Source of the DNA: an uncultured Clostridia bacterium
GTDB taxonomy: Bacteria; Bacillota; Clostridia; Christensenellales; Borkfalkiaceae
Assembly: GCA_947174415.1 (NCBI GenBank)
Contig: CAMWIW010000001.1
Coordinates: 1-64,000, forward strand
Length of the DNA stretch: 64,000 nt
Reading direction: 5' to 3'
A program made the translations under genes and the position numbers. Of this stretch, positions 51,912 to 60,146 are shown in pieces (the stretch's first letter is position 1; each line of letters begins with the position of its first letter). The notes beneath the pieces were generated by a model, which did no database searches, was not told the DNA's origin, and worked only from the letters and a program-made list of their open reading frames with translations.

Positions 51912-53051
51912 TTAAGAATTATTCTCATCGTCCAAAGCCATATTTAAAAGGCTTAACATCGAAGAAAAATGCGGCTTGTCGTAATAAGGCACTTTCGGTG
52001 CAATCACGTCAACGCTTTTGACAAGTCTGCCCGCAAGATGCTCCGCAGTTCCTCTTACGACTTTTATGCCCTCGCCTGTAACGAGCAACGGCTTTCCGTC
52101 GATGTTTCTGCCCGAAAAACTCTGTCTGCACTCTTCAATCGTTTCGCAAATTCCGTCAAGACCTTCCCTTATAACGTCGCGAAGTTTTGCTGTGGAAAAT
52201 TTATAGGAAGTGCCTTCGTAAATACACTCTTCTATACTCGTAAGCTTTTCTTTTGCGTTGAGATTAACCGTAGAAAGAAAGGTTGAGGCAACCTCAAAAG
52301 GAATATCGAGTTCAGTCATAAGATAGAATGCGATATGTCCTATCCCAACGGAAAAGGATTCACTGTACAAAAGTCCGTTACCGCAAATGACGCTATACGT
52401 TGAAGATATGTATCCGAAATCGAATAATACCGCACATTCGTCGCGAAGCTCGGGCTCGACTAAATACATTGCCTCTGCGCAGTTAATGGGAATAAGATTG
52501 ACGGAAGTAATTTCCTTAAACCTGTTAAACGCCGCCGTAAGACACCCGATAAAGGATTTGTTGCATTGATAAAAACAGCATCTTCCCTGTAAACTGTCGC
52601 TGACTGCACCGACGGGGTCTATAACTTTACGCTTGTCCGATAAGACGTAATATAGACAACTGTGGCGAATTGTTTTCCACTTGTCGTCGTCGGCAGGAGT
52701 GCATAGCCCGATAAGCGTTCTGCAATCGTTCGCATTTATTTTCTTTGCCGACTGAAAACTGATAATTTTATCCACGTTAACGAGTTTTAAAAATTCACCC
52801 GGCACGCCGACGTAAAAGCTTTTAACACCGCCGCCGCCCGATAAGGTGCTTTTAACCAAATCGCTAACGACTGATATGAAGTTGCTAACGTCTAAAAGCT
52901 CTCCTTCGGCAAAGCCGTCGTAAGAGCCGGTGTACTTACTTTTAATAATAAAAGTACCGTTTACACCCCTCTCACCGATGACTGCGGTCATCTCGGCTGA
53001 ACGTATATCAAGTATTGCGACGCAGTTCGTGCGCATACGCATAAACCCCAT
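51912..53051 (-). CDS. Divergent FtsA-like actin-family protein
   Basis: A 379-residue actin-fold protein, assigned to FtsA from position directly before ftsZ and from motifs: CVAILDIRSAEMTAVIGE (phosphate 1), CAVLFDFGYISSTYSVICGNGLLYSESFSVGIGHIAFYLM (phosphate 2) and KPLLVTGEGIKVVRGTAEHLA (adenosine). It is shorter than usual FtsA and ends soon after the ATPase core (SSMLSLLNMALDDENNS). No basic amphipathic membrane-targeting helix is seen. Start choice is uncertain: ATGs at 53051, 53042 and 53036 are possible, and none has a good ribosome-binding site. Confidence 0.75.
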   Translation of the reverse strand: MGFMRMRTNCVAILDIRSAEMTAVIGERGVNGTFIIKSKYTGSYDGFAEGELLDVSNFISVVSDLVKSTLSGGGGVKSFYVGVPGEFLKLVNVDKIISFQSAKKINANDCRTLIGLCTPADDDKWKTIRHSCLYYVLSDKRKVIDPVGAVSDSLQGRCCFYQCNKSFIGCLTAAFNRFKEITSVNLIPINCAEAMYLVEPELRDECAVLFDFGYISSTYSVICGNGLLYSESFSVGIGHIAFYLMTELDIPFEVASTFLSTVNLNAKEKLTSIEECIYEGTSYKFSTAKLRDVIREGLDGICETIEECRQSFSGRNIDGKPLLVTGEGIKVVRGTAEHLAGRLVKSVDVIAPKVPYYDKPHFSSMLSLLNMALDDENNS

Positions 53052-53068
53052 TATGTATTATATAATCT

Positions 53069-53097
53069 ATTATATAATAGGGTAATGTAAAAGTCAA
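53069..53097 (-). promoter_or_regulatory. Promoter of ftsA-like/ftsZ
   Basis: Minus strand: TTGACT, 17-base spacer, TATAAT. A second TATAAT copy lies 6 bases further on (TATAATAGATTATATAAT). The leader before the first ATG would be about 10 bases. Confidence 0.82.
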
Positions 53098-53107
53098 CAG
53101 AATAAAC

Positions 53108-53135
53108 AAAAAAAGCGGTGTAAAACCGCTTTTTT
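53108..53135 (-). terminator. Terminator at the end of the mra/dcw operon
   Basis: AAAAAAGCGGT-GTAAA-ACCGCTTTTTT. On the minus strand a T-run follows. It separates ftsQ from the ftsA-like/ftsZ unit. Confidence 0.88.
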
Positions 53136-53144
53136 GAATACTGA

Positions 53145-53918
53145 TTATGCGTTGGCGTTATAAGTCGCTCTTATCTCGCCCGCGTCGTTGGCCATACAAT
53201 AAATTCTGCCTTTAAGCTTTTCCTCGGGCGTTCGCTTTGAAAATTCGCTGTACGCTCTTGCAATTTTCTCGGCTGTGTATTTAGGATAATCACGAATTTC
53301 GATTGAAAGTCCGCACCATAAACTGAAAATTATCTTATCGCTGTCCGTACTTATAGAAGTCTGCGACGTGTAAAGCGTAACCTTTTCCACCGTCGATCTC
53401 AGCGAGCCGAAGTTTTCACTGCTCTTGAACATAGCGCAAATAGTAGCAACCGTCTTTACGTCCTCTTCACCGTGAGTTCCTTCCAAAAGCAAATTCGGCG
53501 CGCCGTCGCAGAAATTTACGTTATTCTCGGAAATCCGCATAAGTTTGCCTTCGTCGTCGTAGGTCGTATAAACCTCGCCGTCAAATACCGCAAAAACCTC
53601 TCTTCTTTGCTGAACGGTAATATTTATCGTGCACGGATAGACTTTCTCGAAGCTTTCCAAAAAGTAATTGTCGTCAAGGCAAGTGGAAACGTCCTCTTCG
53701 CCGACCGAAGAAATAACCCTGCCGCGAACCTTATTGAGAACGGCTTGTTTTACTTTGAGTATTTCCGCGTCCAAATTTTCTTCACCGTTACCGTCAGGAT
53801 AACTTAATAACGTTACGTTTACGTTTCTTACGGCGTAAACAACGCAAGTACCCACGGCAATTGCCGCAGCCATAATTATTGCAATAATAAGTATGCCTAT
53901 TTTTCTTAAGTGTTTCAT
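53145..53918 (-). CDS. ftsQ: Cell division protein FtsQ/DivIB-like
   Basis: A 257-residue bitopic protein. An N-terminal membrane helix (IGILIIAIIMAAAIAVGTCVVYAV) is followed by a POTRA-like region (NVNVTLLSYPDGNGEENLDAEILKVKQAVLN...) and a beta domain (YPCTINITVQQRREVFAVFDGEVYTTYDDEGKLM). That is the FtsQ/DivIB layout. Sequence conservation is low in this family, so the call relies partly on position, last in the dcw operon after murA. Confidence 0.83.
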   Translation of the reverse strand: MKHLRKIGILIIAIIMAAAIAVGTCVVYAVRNVNVTLLSYPDGNGEENLDAEILKVKQAVLNKVRGRVISSVGEEDVSTCLDDNYFLESFEKVYPCTINITVQQRREVFAVFDGEVYTTYDDEGKLMRISENNVNFCDGAPNLLLEGTHGEEDVKTVATICAMFKSSENFGSLRSTVEKVTLYTSQTSISTDSDKIIFSLWCGLSIEIRDYPKYTAEKIARAYSEFSKRTPEEKLKGRIYCMANDAGEIRATYNANA

Positions 53919-53922
53919 AAAG

Positions 53923-55179
53923 CTAAACAGACACTCTTACGATATCGCCGCCTATAGAGCGGAGTTTATATTCGAAAGAGCCGTATCCCCTGTCTATGTG
54001 GGAAATATCAAGAACTTCACTTCTGCCGTCTGCTGCAAGCCCCGCCGTAACCAACGCCGCACCTCCGCGCAAATCGTGGGCAACGACCGTAGCGCCGTTG
54101 AATTTTTCCACTCCGCGCACGAATGCGTTTCGGTTAATAACGGTTACGTCAGCTCCCATTTTTCTCAGTTCGGGAATGTATTTGAAACGGGTTTCAAATA
54201 AGTTCTCGGTTATAATCGACTGACCGTGGCAAATGCAGCAAAGCGCAGTCATTTGCGCCTGTAAGTCAGTAGGGAAGCCCGGGTAAGGCTGCGTTTCAAC
54301 GCTTTTGACAGAAATTGGCCGTCTATGATTTTCTAAGATTATTTTATCATTATTTACGTGAATTTTGCAACCGTTTTCCCTAAGTTTATGTAAAAGTGAG
54401 CTTATATTTTCGGCGCAGGCGTGGTTAAGCTCTACCTCACCTTTACACATTGCCGCAGCGATCAGAAAAGTGCCGGCTTCTATTCTGTCGGGAATGGGCA
54501 AATAATCGCAGCCGTGAAGGGCTTTTACCCCCTCGATTATTATTGTTCCTGTGCCTGCACCGCGCATTTTTGCGCCCATAGTATTCAATAACCGCTGTAA
54601 ATCCTCGATTTCGGGTTCTCTCGCGGCGTTCTTTATTACGGTAGTACCCTCCGCCTTTGCAGCGGCAAGCATAAGATTTTCAGTTGCGCCCACGCTGGGG
54701 CAGTCAAGCATAATTTCGTTGCCTTTGAGTTTTTCGCATTTGCATATTATGTAACCGTTTTCCTCCTCTATCTCAACGCCAAGGCGTTTCAATCCCGCAA
54801 GATGCAAATCAACGGGTCTTAACCCTATATCGCAACCGCCGGGATAGGCAATCTTTGCAGAATGAAAACGGGATATTACAGAACCGAGTAAAAAAACCGA
54901 AGAGCGCAACTCGTGCGCAAGCTCTCTCGGAATTTCATAGCAATCGGAAACAGACGCGTCCACTATCAGGTTGCCGTCTTCAAACACGACTTTACAGCCG
55001 AGCTTTGAAAGAATTTTTGCCATATTTTTAACGTCGGTTATATTAGGTGCTTTTAATATTTTTACTTTGTCGTCCGTCAGGACCGTTGCGGCAAGTATAG
55101 GCAGAACCGAGTTTTTTGCGGATTGAACTTCCACACTGCCGTATAGCTTGTTTCCTCCGTTTATTATGTATTTTTCCAT
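53923..55179 (-). CDS. murA: UDP-N-acetylglucosamine 1-carboxyvinyltransferase
   Basis: A 418-residue enzyme for the first committed step of peptidoglycan synthesis. It has VQSAKNSVLPILAATVLTD, the fosfomycin-target cysteine in YPGGCDIGLRPVDLHL, and IPDRIEAGTFLIAAA. GGAG lies five bases before the ATG. It sits where murG or murB is found in other Bacillota dcw clusters. Confidence 0.95.
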   Translation of the reverse strand: MEKYIINGGNKLYGSVEVQSAKNSVLPILAATVLTDDKVKILKAPNITDVKNMAKILSKLGCKVVFEDGNLIVDASVSDCYEIPRELAHELRSSVFLLGSVISRFHSAKIAYPGGCDIGLRPVDLHLAGLKRLGVEIEEENGYIICKCEKLKGNEIMLDCPSVGATENLMLAAAKAEGTTVIKNAAREPEIEDLQRLLNTMGAKMRGAGTGTIIIEGVKALHGCDYLPIPDRIEAGTFLIAAAMCKGEVELNHACAENISSLLHKLRENGCKIHVNNDKIILENHRRPISVKSVETQPYPGFPTDLQAQMTALCCICHGQSIITENLFETRFKYIPELRKMGADVTVINRNAFVRGVEKFNGATVVAHDLRGGAALVTAGLAADGRSEVLDISHIDRGYGSFEYKLRSIGGDIVRVSV

Positions 55180-55201
55180 ATTGACTCCGAATAGTAAATA
55201 T

Positions 55202-55239
55202 AGGGTAACGGCAATATATACAATTCACCTCGTTACCCT
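55202..55239 (-). promoter_or_regulatory. Inverted repeat in the ftsW-murA gap
   Basis: AGGGTAACG and CGTTACCCT are 9-bp arms around a 20-base loop, just upstream of the murA ribosome-binding site. There is no T-run, so it is not an obvious terminator. It may be an RNA element or protein site acting on murA. Confidence 0.4.
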
Positions 55240-55258
55240 TACTTCATAATATGTTTTG

Positions 55259-56419
55259 CTACCCGCCGTTGTTAACTTTGGATATATTATAAAGAACTCC
55301 CATCGAAGCCATTGTAATAATCAGTGAAGTGTTACCGCTGCTTATTAGCGGCAAAGGCAAACCCGTAGGCGGTATCGTTCCGCTGACTACGAGCGCGTTT
55401 ATAGCAACCTGAATTCCGTAGACGAGTGTAAACCCCGCCGCGAGCAAAAATCCGAACCTGTCTTTACAGTTTTTCGCAATCTTAAAACCTCTGTATACGA
55501 TAAATCCGCAGACAATAAAGAAAATCAGCAGACCGAAAAAGCCGAGCTCTTCCCCCATTATCGCAAGAATGAAATCGCTTTCTGCGAAGGGCAAAAACCT
55601 GTATTTTTGCGTGGAGTTGAAAAGACCTTTTCCGAAAAGTCCGCCGTTACCCAAGGCGTACAGCGACTGAATAAGCTGATACCCTTCGTCCTTAGGGGAA
55701 GCCCAAGGGTCGATAAACGCACTGAGCCGCTGTAAACGGTAAGGCTCTAAAATTATGAGTACGGGCACGGCAATCACGAAAGGTATTAACAGTATCAGAA
55801 AAGTTTTTAAGTTAGTTCCGCTTAAAAAAACTATTCCGAGCATTAATAGTCCTACGCACATCGTTATGGACATGTTCGGCTCGATGATAATTAGGACGCA
55901 GAAAAGTATACCCACACCCAAAACGGGCAGAACGCCCTTGACCGTTTTTACCTTTTCGTAATTTTTGGCAAAATACGCTGCGGCAAAAAGCGCGAATGCG
56001 TATTTCGCTATTTCCGAAGGTTGAAGAGTTATTCCGCCGAAACCTATCCAACGGGTTGCGCCGTAGTTGGTTATTCCCACGCCGGGCACAAACACGAGCG
56101 CAAGCAAAATTACCGCTACGATAATTGCGGGAAATTTAAGCTTAATCAGCTTTTTATACGGCAAAAAACAAGTACCGACCATTGCCGCCAAACCGAGAAC
56201 TACGCCTATAAGCTGTTTCTTTACAAAATAAAGGCTGTCGTCGTACAGCACTTCCGCCGTATACGAGCTTGCCGAATAAATCATAAGGCAACCGAAGCAA
56301 GCCATAAACGCGACGCAAATTAAAAGCGGGACGTCGCCCGCTTTCGTAGTTTTTTTCGTCTTTTCGTTCGCCCTTATAAGCGGCGATATTTTTTTCTTTT
56401 CTGCCTTAGAAGGTTTCAT
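55259..56419 (-). CDS. ftsW: FtsW/SpoVE-type SEDS glycosyltransferase
   Basis: A 386-residue polytopic SEDS protein with about ten membrane segments. CLMIYSASSYTAEVLYDDSLYFVKKQ, ATRWIGFGGITLQPSEIAKYAF, DEGYQLIQSLYALGNGGLFGKGL and LPFAESDFILAIMGEELGF are typical. It polymerises lipid II at the septum with a class B PBP. The N-terminus is Lys-rich and cytoplasmic. It overlaps murD by 14 bases. Confidence 0.93.
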   Translation of the reverse strand: MKPSKAEKKKISPLIRANEKTKKTTKAGDVPLLICVAFMACFGCLMIYSASSYTAEVLYDDSLYFVKKQLIGVVLGLAAMVGTCFLPYKKLIKLKFPAIIVAVILLALVFVPGVGITNYGATRWIGFGGITLQPSEIAKYAFALFAAAYFAKNYEKVKTVKGVLPVLGVGILFCVLIIIEPNMSITMCVGLLMLGIVFLSGTNLKTFLILLIPFVIAVPVLIILEPYRLQRLSAFIDPWASPKDEGYQLIQSLYALGNGGLFGKGLFNSTQKYRFLPFAESDFILAIMGEELGFFGLLIFFIVCGFIVYRGFKIAKNCKDRFGFLLAAGFTLVYGIQVAINALVVSGTIPPTGLPLPLISSGNTSLIITMASMGVLYNISKVNNGG

Positions 56420-57758
56420 TTATTTTTTCCACTATCTCCCTGAAAGCGTCGCCGCGTTCTTCATAGTTCAGGAAGCTGTCAAAGCTGGAGCTCGCGGGGC
56501 TTAAAAGCACGCACTGTCCGGGTTTTGCGATAAACTGCGCAAGTTTTACAGCCGTGTTGAATTCTGAGCACAAAGAGAAACCGACGAAGCCCGCCTTTAT
56601 TGCGGCGTTGAGCATTTTGAACCTATTTTCGCCGTAAATAATGGCGTGAATTACGGGTGTTGAACCGAGCCCCTCGAACAAAGGCACGTAATCGTCCCCC
56701 TTATCCTTGCCACCCAAAAGAATTACAGTGGGATTAGCCATTGACTGCGCCGCTTTCAAGGATGCGTCCACGTTCGTTCCCTTGCTGTCGTCTACGTACG
56801 TTACGCCGTTGACTTCCCTCACTACTTGGATACGATGCTTTACTCCTTTGAAAGCGCAAATTGCCTGAGAGGTCGTTTTTTTGTCTAAACCTAAAATTCC
56901 CGCAACAGCAACCGAAGCAAGCGCGTTGTAGGCGTTATGTACTCCGTTTATCGTCAATTCGGTTACGTCAAAATATTTTTCACCGTTAAAATAGACGCTG
57001 CCGTTTTCGTAATACGCGCCGTTTACGCGGGTCTGCATAGAGAAATAAACTACTTTAGCCTTAGTCTTGTTTGCAAATTCTCTCACGATGGGGTCGTCGT
57101 AGTTTAACACGGCGTACTCGCTCTCTCTAAGGTTCTTTAAAATTTTCGATTTTAAAAATACGTAATTTTCCATATTGTAGTGTCGGTTGAGGTGGTCCTC
57201 CGTTACGTTCGTAACCACTGCAATATGGGGGCGCAAGCTCGAAAGAGTTTCGAGCTGAAACGAAGATATTTCGATTACGGCGTAGTCGTTAAACGTCAAA
57301 TCTTCCACTTCTTCTATAAGAGGATGTCCGTTGTTGCCGCAAGCTACGCTGTGTGCGCCCGTTGCGTTAAGCACTTCGTTAAGCATAGTAACGGTAGTCG
57401 TTTTGCCGTTAGTACCGGTTACCGCAACCGCAGTTGCTCTTAAAAACATTGCCGCAAGTTCTTCTTCGCCTATAATTGCCTTGCCCTGCTTTCTGAATGC
57501 TACGGGAAGGGCGTTGTCAATGGGGATACCCGGACTTAAAACGAGAATATCGCATTTCAAAGCGGCAGCCTCACAAGTATCGGCAGTTACTATGTGTGCG
57601 CCTATCCCCGAAAGCTCTGCCATCACGGCTTGTACCTTATCGCTTACTACGTCGTCGTATATATATACGTCCGCACCCCGTTCAAGCAAAAAGCGGGCAC
57701 TGCTTTCACCCGAAACCGACATACCCGCTACGAAAAACTTCTGACTTTTAAAATACAT
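56406..57758 (-). CDS. murD: UDP-N-acetylmuramoylalanine-D-glutamate ligase
   Basis: A 450-residue Mur ligase: GMSVSGESSARFLLERGADVYIYDD, LVLSPGIP, the ATP motif VTGTNGKTTTVTML, NVTEDHLNRH, KGVKHRIQVVREVNGVTYVDDSKGTN. It adds D-Glu. It follows mraY after 6 bp in the standard order mraY-murD-ftsW. Confidence 0.95.
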   Translation of the reverse strand: MYFKSQKFFVAGMSVSGESSARFLLERGADVYIYDDVVSDKVQAVMAELSGIGAHIVTADTCEAAALKCDILVLSPGIPIDNALPVAFRKQGKAIIGEEELAAMFLRATAVAVTGTNGKTTTVTMLNEVLNATGAHSVACGNNGHPLIEEVEDLTFNDYAVIEISSFQLETLSSLRPHIAVVTNVTEDHLNRHYNMENYVFLKSKILKNLRESEYAVLNYDDPIVREFANKTKAKVVYFSMQTRVNGAYYENGSVYFNGEKYFDVTELTINGVHNAYNALASVAVAGILGLDKKTTSQAICAFKGVKHRIQVVREVNGVTYVDDSKGTNVDASLKAAQSMANPTVILLGGKDKGDDYVPLFEGLGSTPVIHAIIYGENRFKMLNAAIKAGFVGFSLCSEFNTAVKLAQFIAKPGQCVLLSPASSSFDSFLNYEERGDAFREIVEKINETF

Positions 57759-57764
57759 TTTACC

Positions 57765-58706
57765 TCACCAAAAAATCAAACAAATTATTCCGACGAAGGC
57801 GGTGAGTGCGAAATAGCAGAAAGTGATTTTACACTCCGTATAGCCTTTCATCTGAAAATGGTGATGCAAAGGCGCCATCAGGAACACTCTCTTCCTTGTC
57901 CGTTTATAATATATGACTTGTACAATCACGGATATTCCCGAAATTACGAACATTATTCCTATGATAGGAATATAAAGCGAATTTCCCGAAAATACCGAAA
58001 GGCAAGATATTAACCCGCCGAGAGCAAGCGAGCCCGTATCACCCATAAAAATTGCGGCTTTGTTGACGTTAAAGACGAGAAACGCCGCCACCGCCCCGAC
58101 GCCTATGAAACAAAGTACGGAAAAGTAAGTGCCCTTAATGGCAAGCATAACCCCCAAAACGAAGAGATACGCGCAGCTTGTCCCTCCGGCAAGTCCGTCT
58201 AAACCGTCCGTCAAATTCACGCAGTTAACGGTTGCGGTAAAAATAAAAATAACGAGAGGTATTATTCCCCAGCTTACGTCCGCCGAAATGCCTGTAAATG
58301 GGATATTCAGTCGGGTTATGCCGTTAAAATAACAGTAAAGTGCCGCGACCGCTGCTATTGAAATCTGAAAAATAATCTTCTGATAAGGCTTTAAACCCTC
58401 GTTTTCCTTGTGATAGATTTTTATAAAGTCGTCTAAAAAACCTACAACCATAAAACTTGCGGTTATAGCCAAAGTCAGATTAACCTCGCCGCCGTTAAAA
58501 CCAAGCGTGCAGAACCCGACTATTACGATAGCACAAATAAAGGCAAGCCCGCCCATAGTAGGCGTGCCGCCTTTATTCTTATGTTCTTTGACGTATCCTA
58601 AAATGTACTGCCCCGCTTTCATGCGCCTCAATAAGGGCAAAATTAATAACAATAATGCCCCTGACGCCAAGAATGCGAACAGCATTGAAATGAATATACT
58701 TTTCAT
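57765..58706 (-). CDS. mraY: Phospho-N-acetylmuramoyl-pentapeptide-transferase
   Basis: A 313-residue polytopic enzyme that makes lipid I. The signatures GGTPTMGGLAFI, FLDDFIKI, NLTDGLDGLAGG and MGDTGSLALGG are all present, as is the C-terminal RKRVFLMAPLHHHFQMKG. Its ATG abuts the murE stop. Confidence 0.96.
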   Translation of the reverse strand: MKSIFISMLFAFLASGALLLLILPLLRRMKAGQYILGYVKEHKNKGGTPTMGGLAFICAIVIVGFCTLGFNGGEVNLTLAITASFMVVGFLDDFIKIYHKENEGLKPYQKIIFQISIAAVAALYCYFNGITRLNIPFTGISADVSWGIIPLVIFIFTATVNCVNLTDGLDGLAGGTSCAYLFVLGVMLAIKGTYFSVLCFIGVGAVAAFLVFNVNKAAIFMGDTGSLALGGLISCLSVFSGNSLYIPIIGIMFVISGISVIVQVIYYKRTRKRVFLMAPLHHHFQMKGYTECKITFCYFALTAFVGIICLIFW

Positions 58707-60146
58707 TTAACCGCCGATTATGTTTTTTATAACTGTATTGTCATCATAGCTGTGTTTTATACCCATAATCTCCTGATACTGCTCTCCGCCCTTGCCTGCA
58801 ACCAAAAGAATATCTCCCTTTTCAAGAAGTCTTATAGCGTACTCGGTTGCAACCTCTCTTTCTGACACGGTAACGTACTTTTTGCCCGTTGGTTTAACCC
58901 CTTCTTCAATTTCGCTAATTATATCGTACGGGTCTTCATATCTTGGATTGTCGGAGGTTATTATACAAAAATCTGCGTAAGACGCCACTACCTTGCCCAT
59001 AAGCGGACGCTTAGTTCTGTCTCTGTTACCGCCACAACCGAACAGACAATAGAGCTTGCCCTCGCAAAGTTTTTTAAGTGATTGCAGGGATTTTTCCAAC
59101 CCGTCGGGCGTGTGCGCAAAATCGACGAAAATATCTGCGCCGTTGTACTTGGCGACCCTTTCGAGTCTGCCCGAAACGCTCTTTAACCCGTAAAGTCCTT
59201 TTGCAATTCCGCTTATTTTAATTCCGAGAATTTTTGCGCAAGCGGCAGCCGCCATTGCGTTGTACACGTTGTGGATTGCGGGCAACTTCAAATTAATTTC
59301 GTAAAGCTCGTCTTGAAGGTTCAATACGAAAACCGTGCCGTCAAGGCTTTCCCTTACGTCCACAGCAAACACGTCTGCGGGATTTTTAAGCCCGTAGCTT
59401 ACCGCGTTTTTTGCCGTTGCAAGAATTTCCATTCCAAGCTCGTCGTCCGAATTGATTACGGCAGCTTTACAGCGCCCGTCTTTAAAAAGCAGTTTTTTAC
59501 ATTCGGCGTAACTTTTCATATTGCCGAAAAAGTCGAGGTGGTCCTGAGTGCAGTTGGTAAATATCCCGACCTCGAAATTGAGGCCGTAGATTTTATCGTA
59601 ATAAAGAGCGTGTGCGGATACCTCCATGAACACGTATTTTACACCTGCGGCAACCATATCCGAAAGCACGGAATAAAGGTATACGGGGTCAGGCGTGGTA
59701 AGTTCGGGGGAAATGAATTTTTCTCCGTAGCTAATTCCCAAAGTGCCAATTACCCCTACACTGTAACCGTTTGAACGGAATATACTTGCAAGCATATGTG
59801 TTGTTGTAGTCTTGCCGTTTGTGCCCGTTACGGCTATTATTTTCAGGTTTTTATCAGGAAAATTATAAAACGCCTGAGCCGCACGCGCTATTTGCGCCCT
59901 TCCGCTGTCAACTATTATCTGGGTTATCGGACAATTCAGCTTTTTTTCGCAGATTACGGCTACTGCACCCCTCTGCGTTATTTCGTTTATATCAGCGTGC
60001 GAATCGTGGTTTGCGCCCGAAAAGCAGAAGAATAAATCACCCTCTTTCACCTTTTGGCTATCCGTGCATAGCCCGTTAACTTCAATATCGGTTTTCCCTA
60101 CCGTTTCTTTCACTTGTACATATTTCAAAAGCTCGTTAAGTTGCAT
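58707..60146 (-). CDS. murE: UDP-MurNAc-tripeptide synthetase, meso-DAP type
   Basis: A 479-residue Mur ligase with ATP motif VTGTNGKTTTTHML, TTPDPVYL, TNCTQDHLDFFGN and the DNPR motif (TSDNPRYEDP), which marks meso-diaminopimelate rather than lysine as substrate. So this organism probably has DAP-type peptidoglycan and needs meso-DAP. It overlaps the PBP stop (TAATG). Confidence 0.95.
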   Translation of the reverse strand: MQLNELLKYVQVKETVGKTDIEVNGLCTDSQKVKEGDLFFCFSGANHDSHADINEITQRGAVAVICEKKLNCPITQIIVDSGRAQIARAAQAFYNFPDKNLKIIAVTGTNGKTTTTHMLASIFRSNGYSVGVIGTLGISYGEKFISPELTTPDPVYLYSVLSDMVAAGVKYVFMEVSAHALYYDKIYGLNFEVGIFTNCTQDHLDFFGNMKSYAECKKLLFKDGRCKAAVINSDDELGMEILATAKNAVSYGLKNPADVFAVDVRESLDGTVFVLNLQDELYEINLKLPAIHNVYNAMAAAACAKILGIKISGIAKGLYGLKSVSGRLERVAKYNGADIFVDFAHTPDGLEKSLQSLKKLCEGKLYCLFGCGGNRDRTKRPLMGKVVASYADFCIITSDNPRYEDPYDIISEIEEGVKPTGKKYVTVSEREVATEYAIRLLEKGDILLVAGKGGEQYQEIMGIKHSYDDNTVIKNIIGG

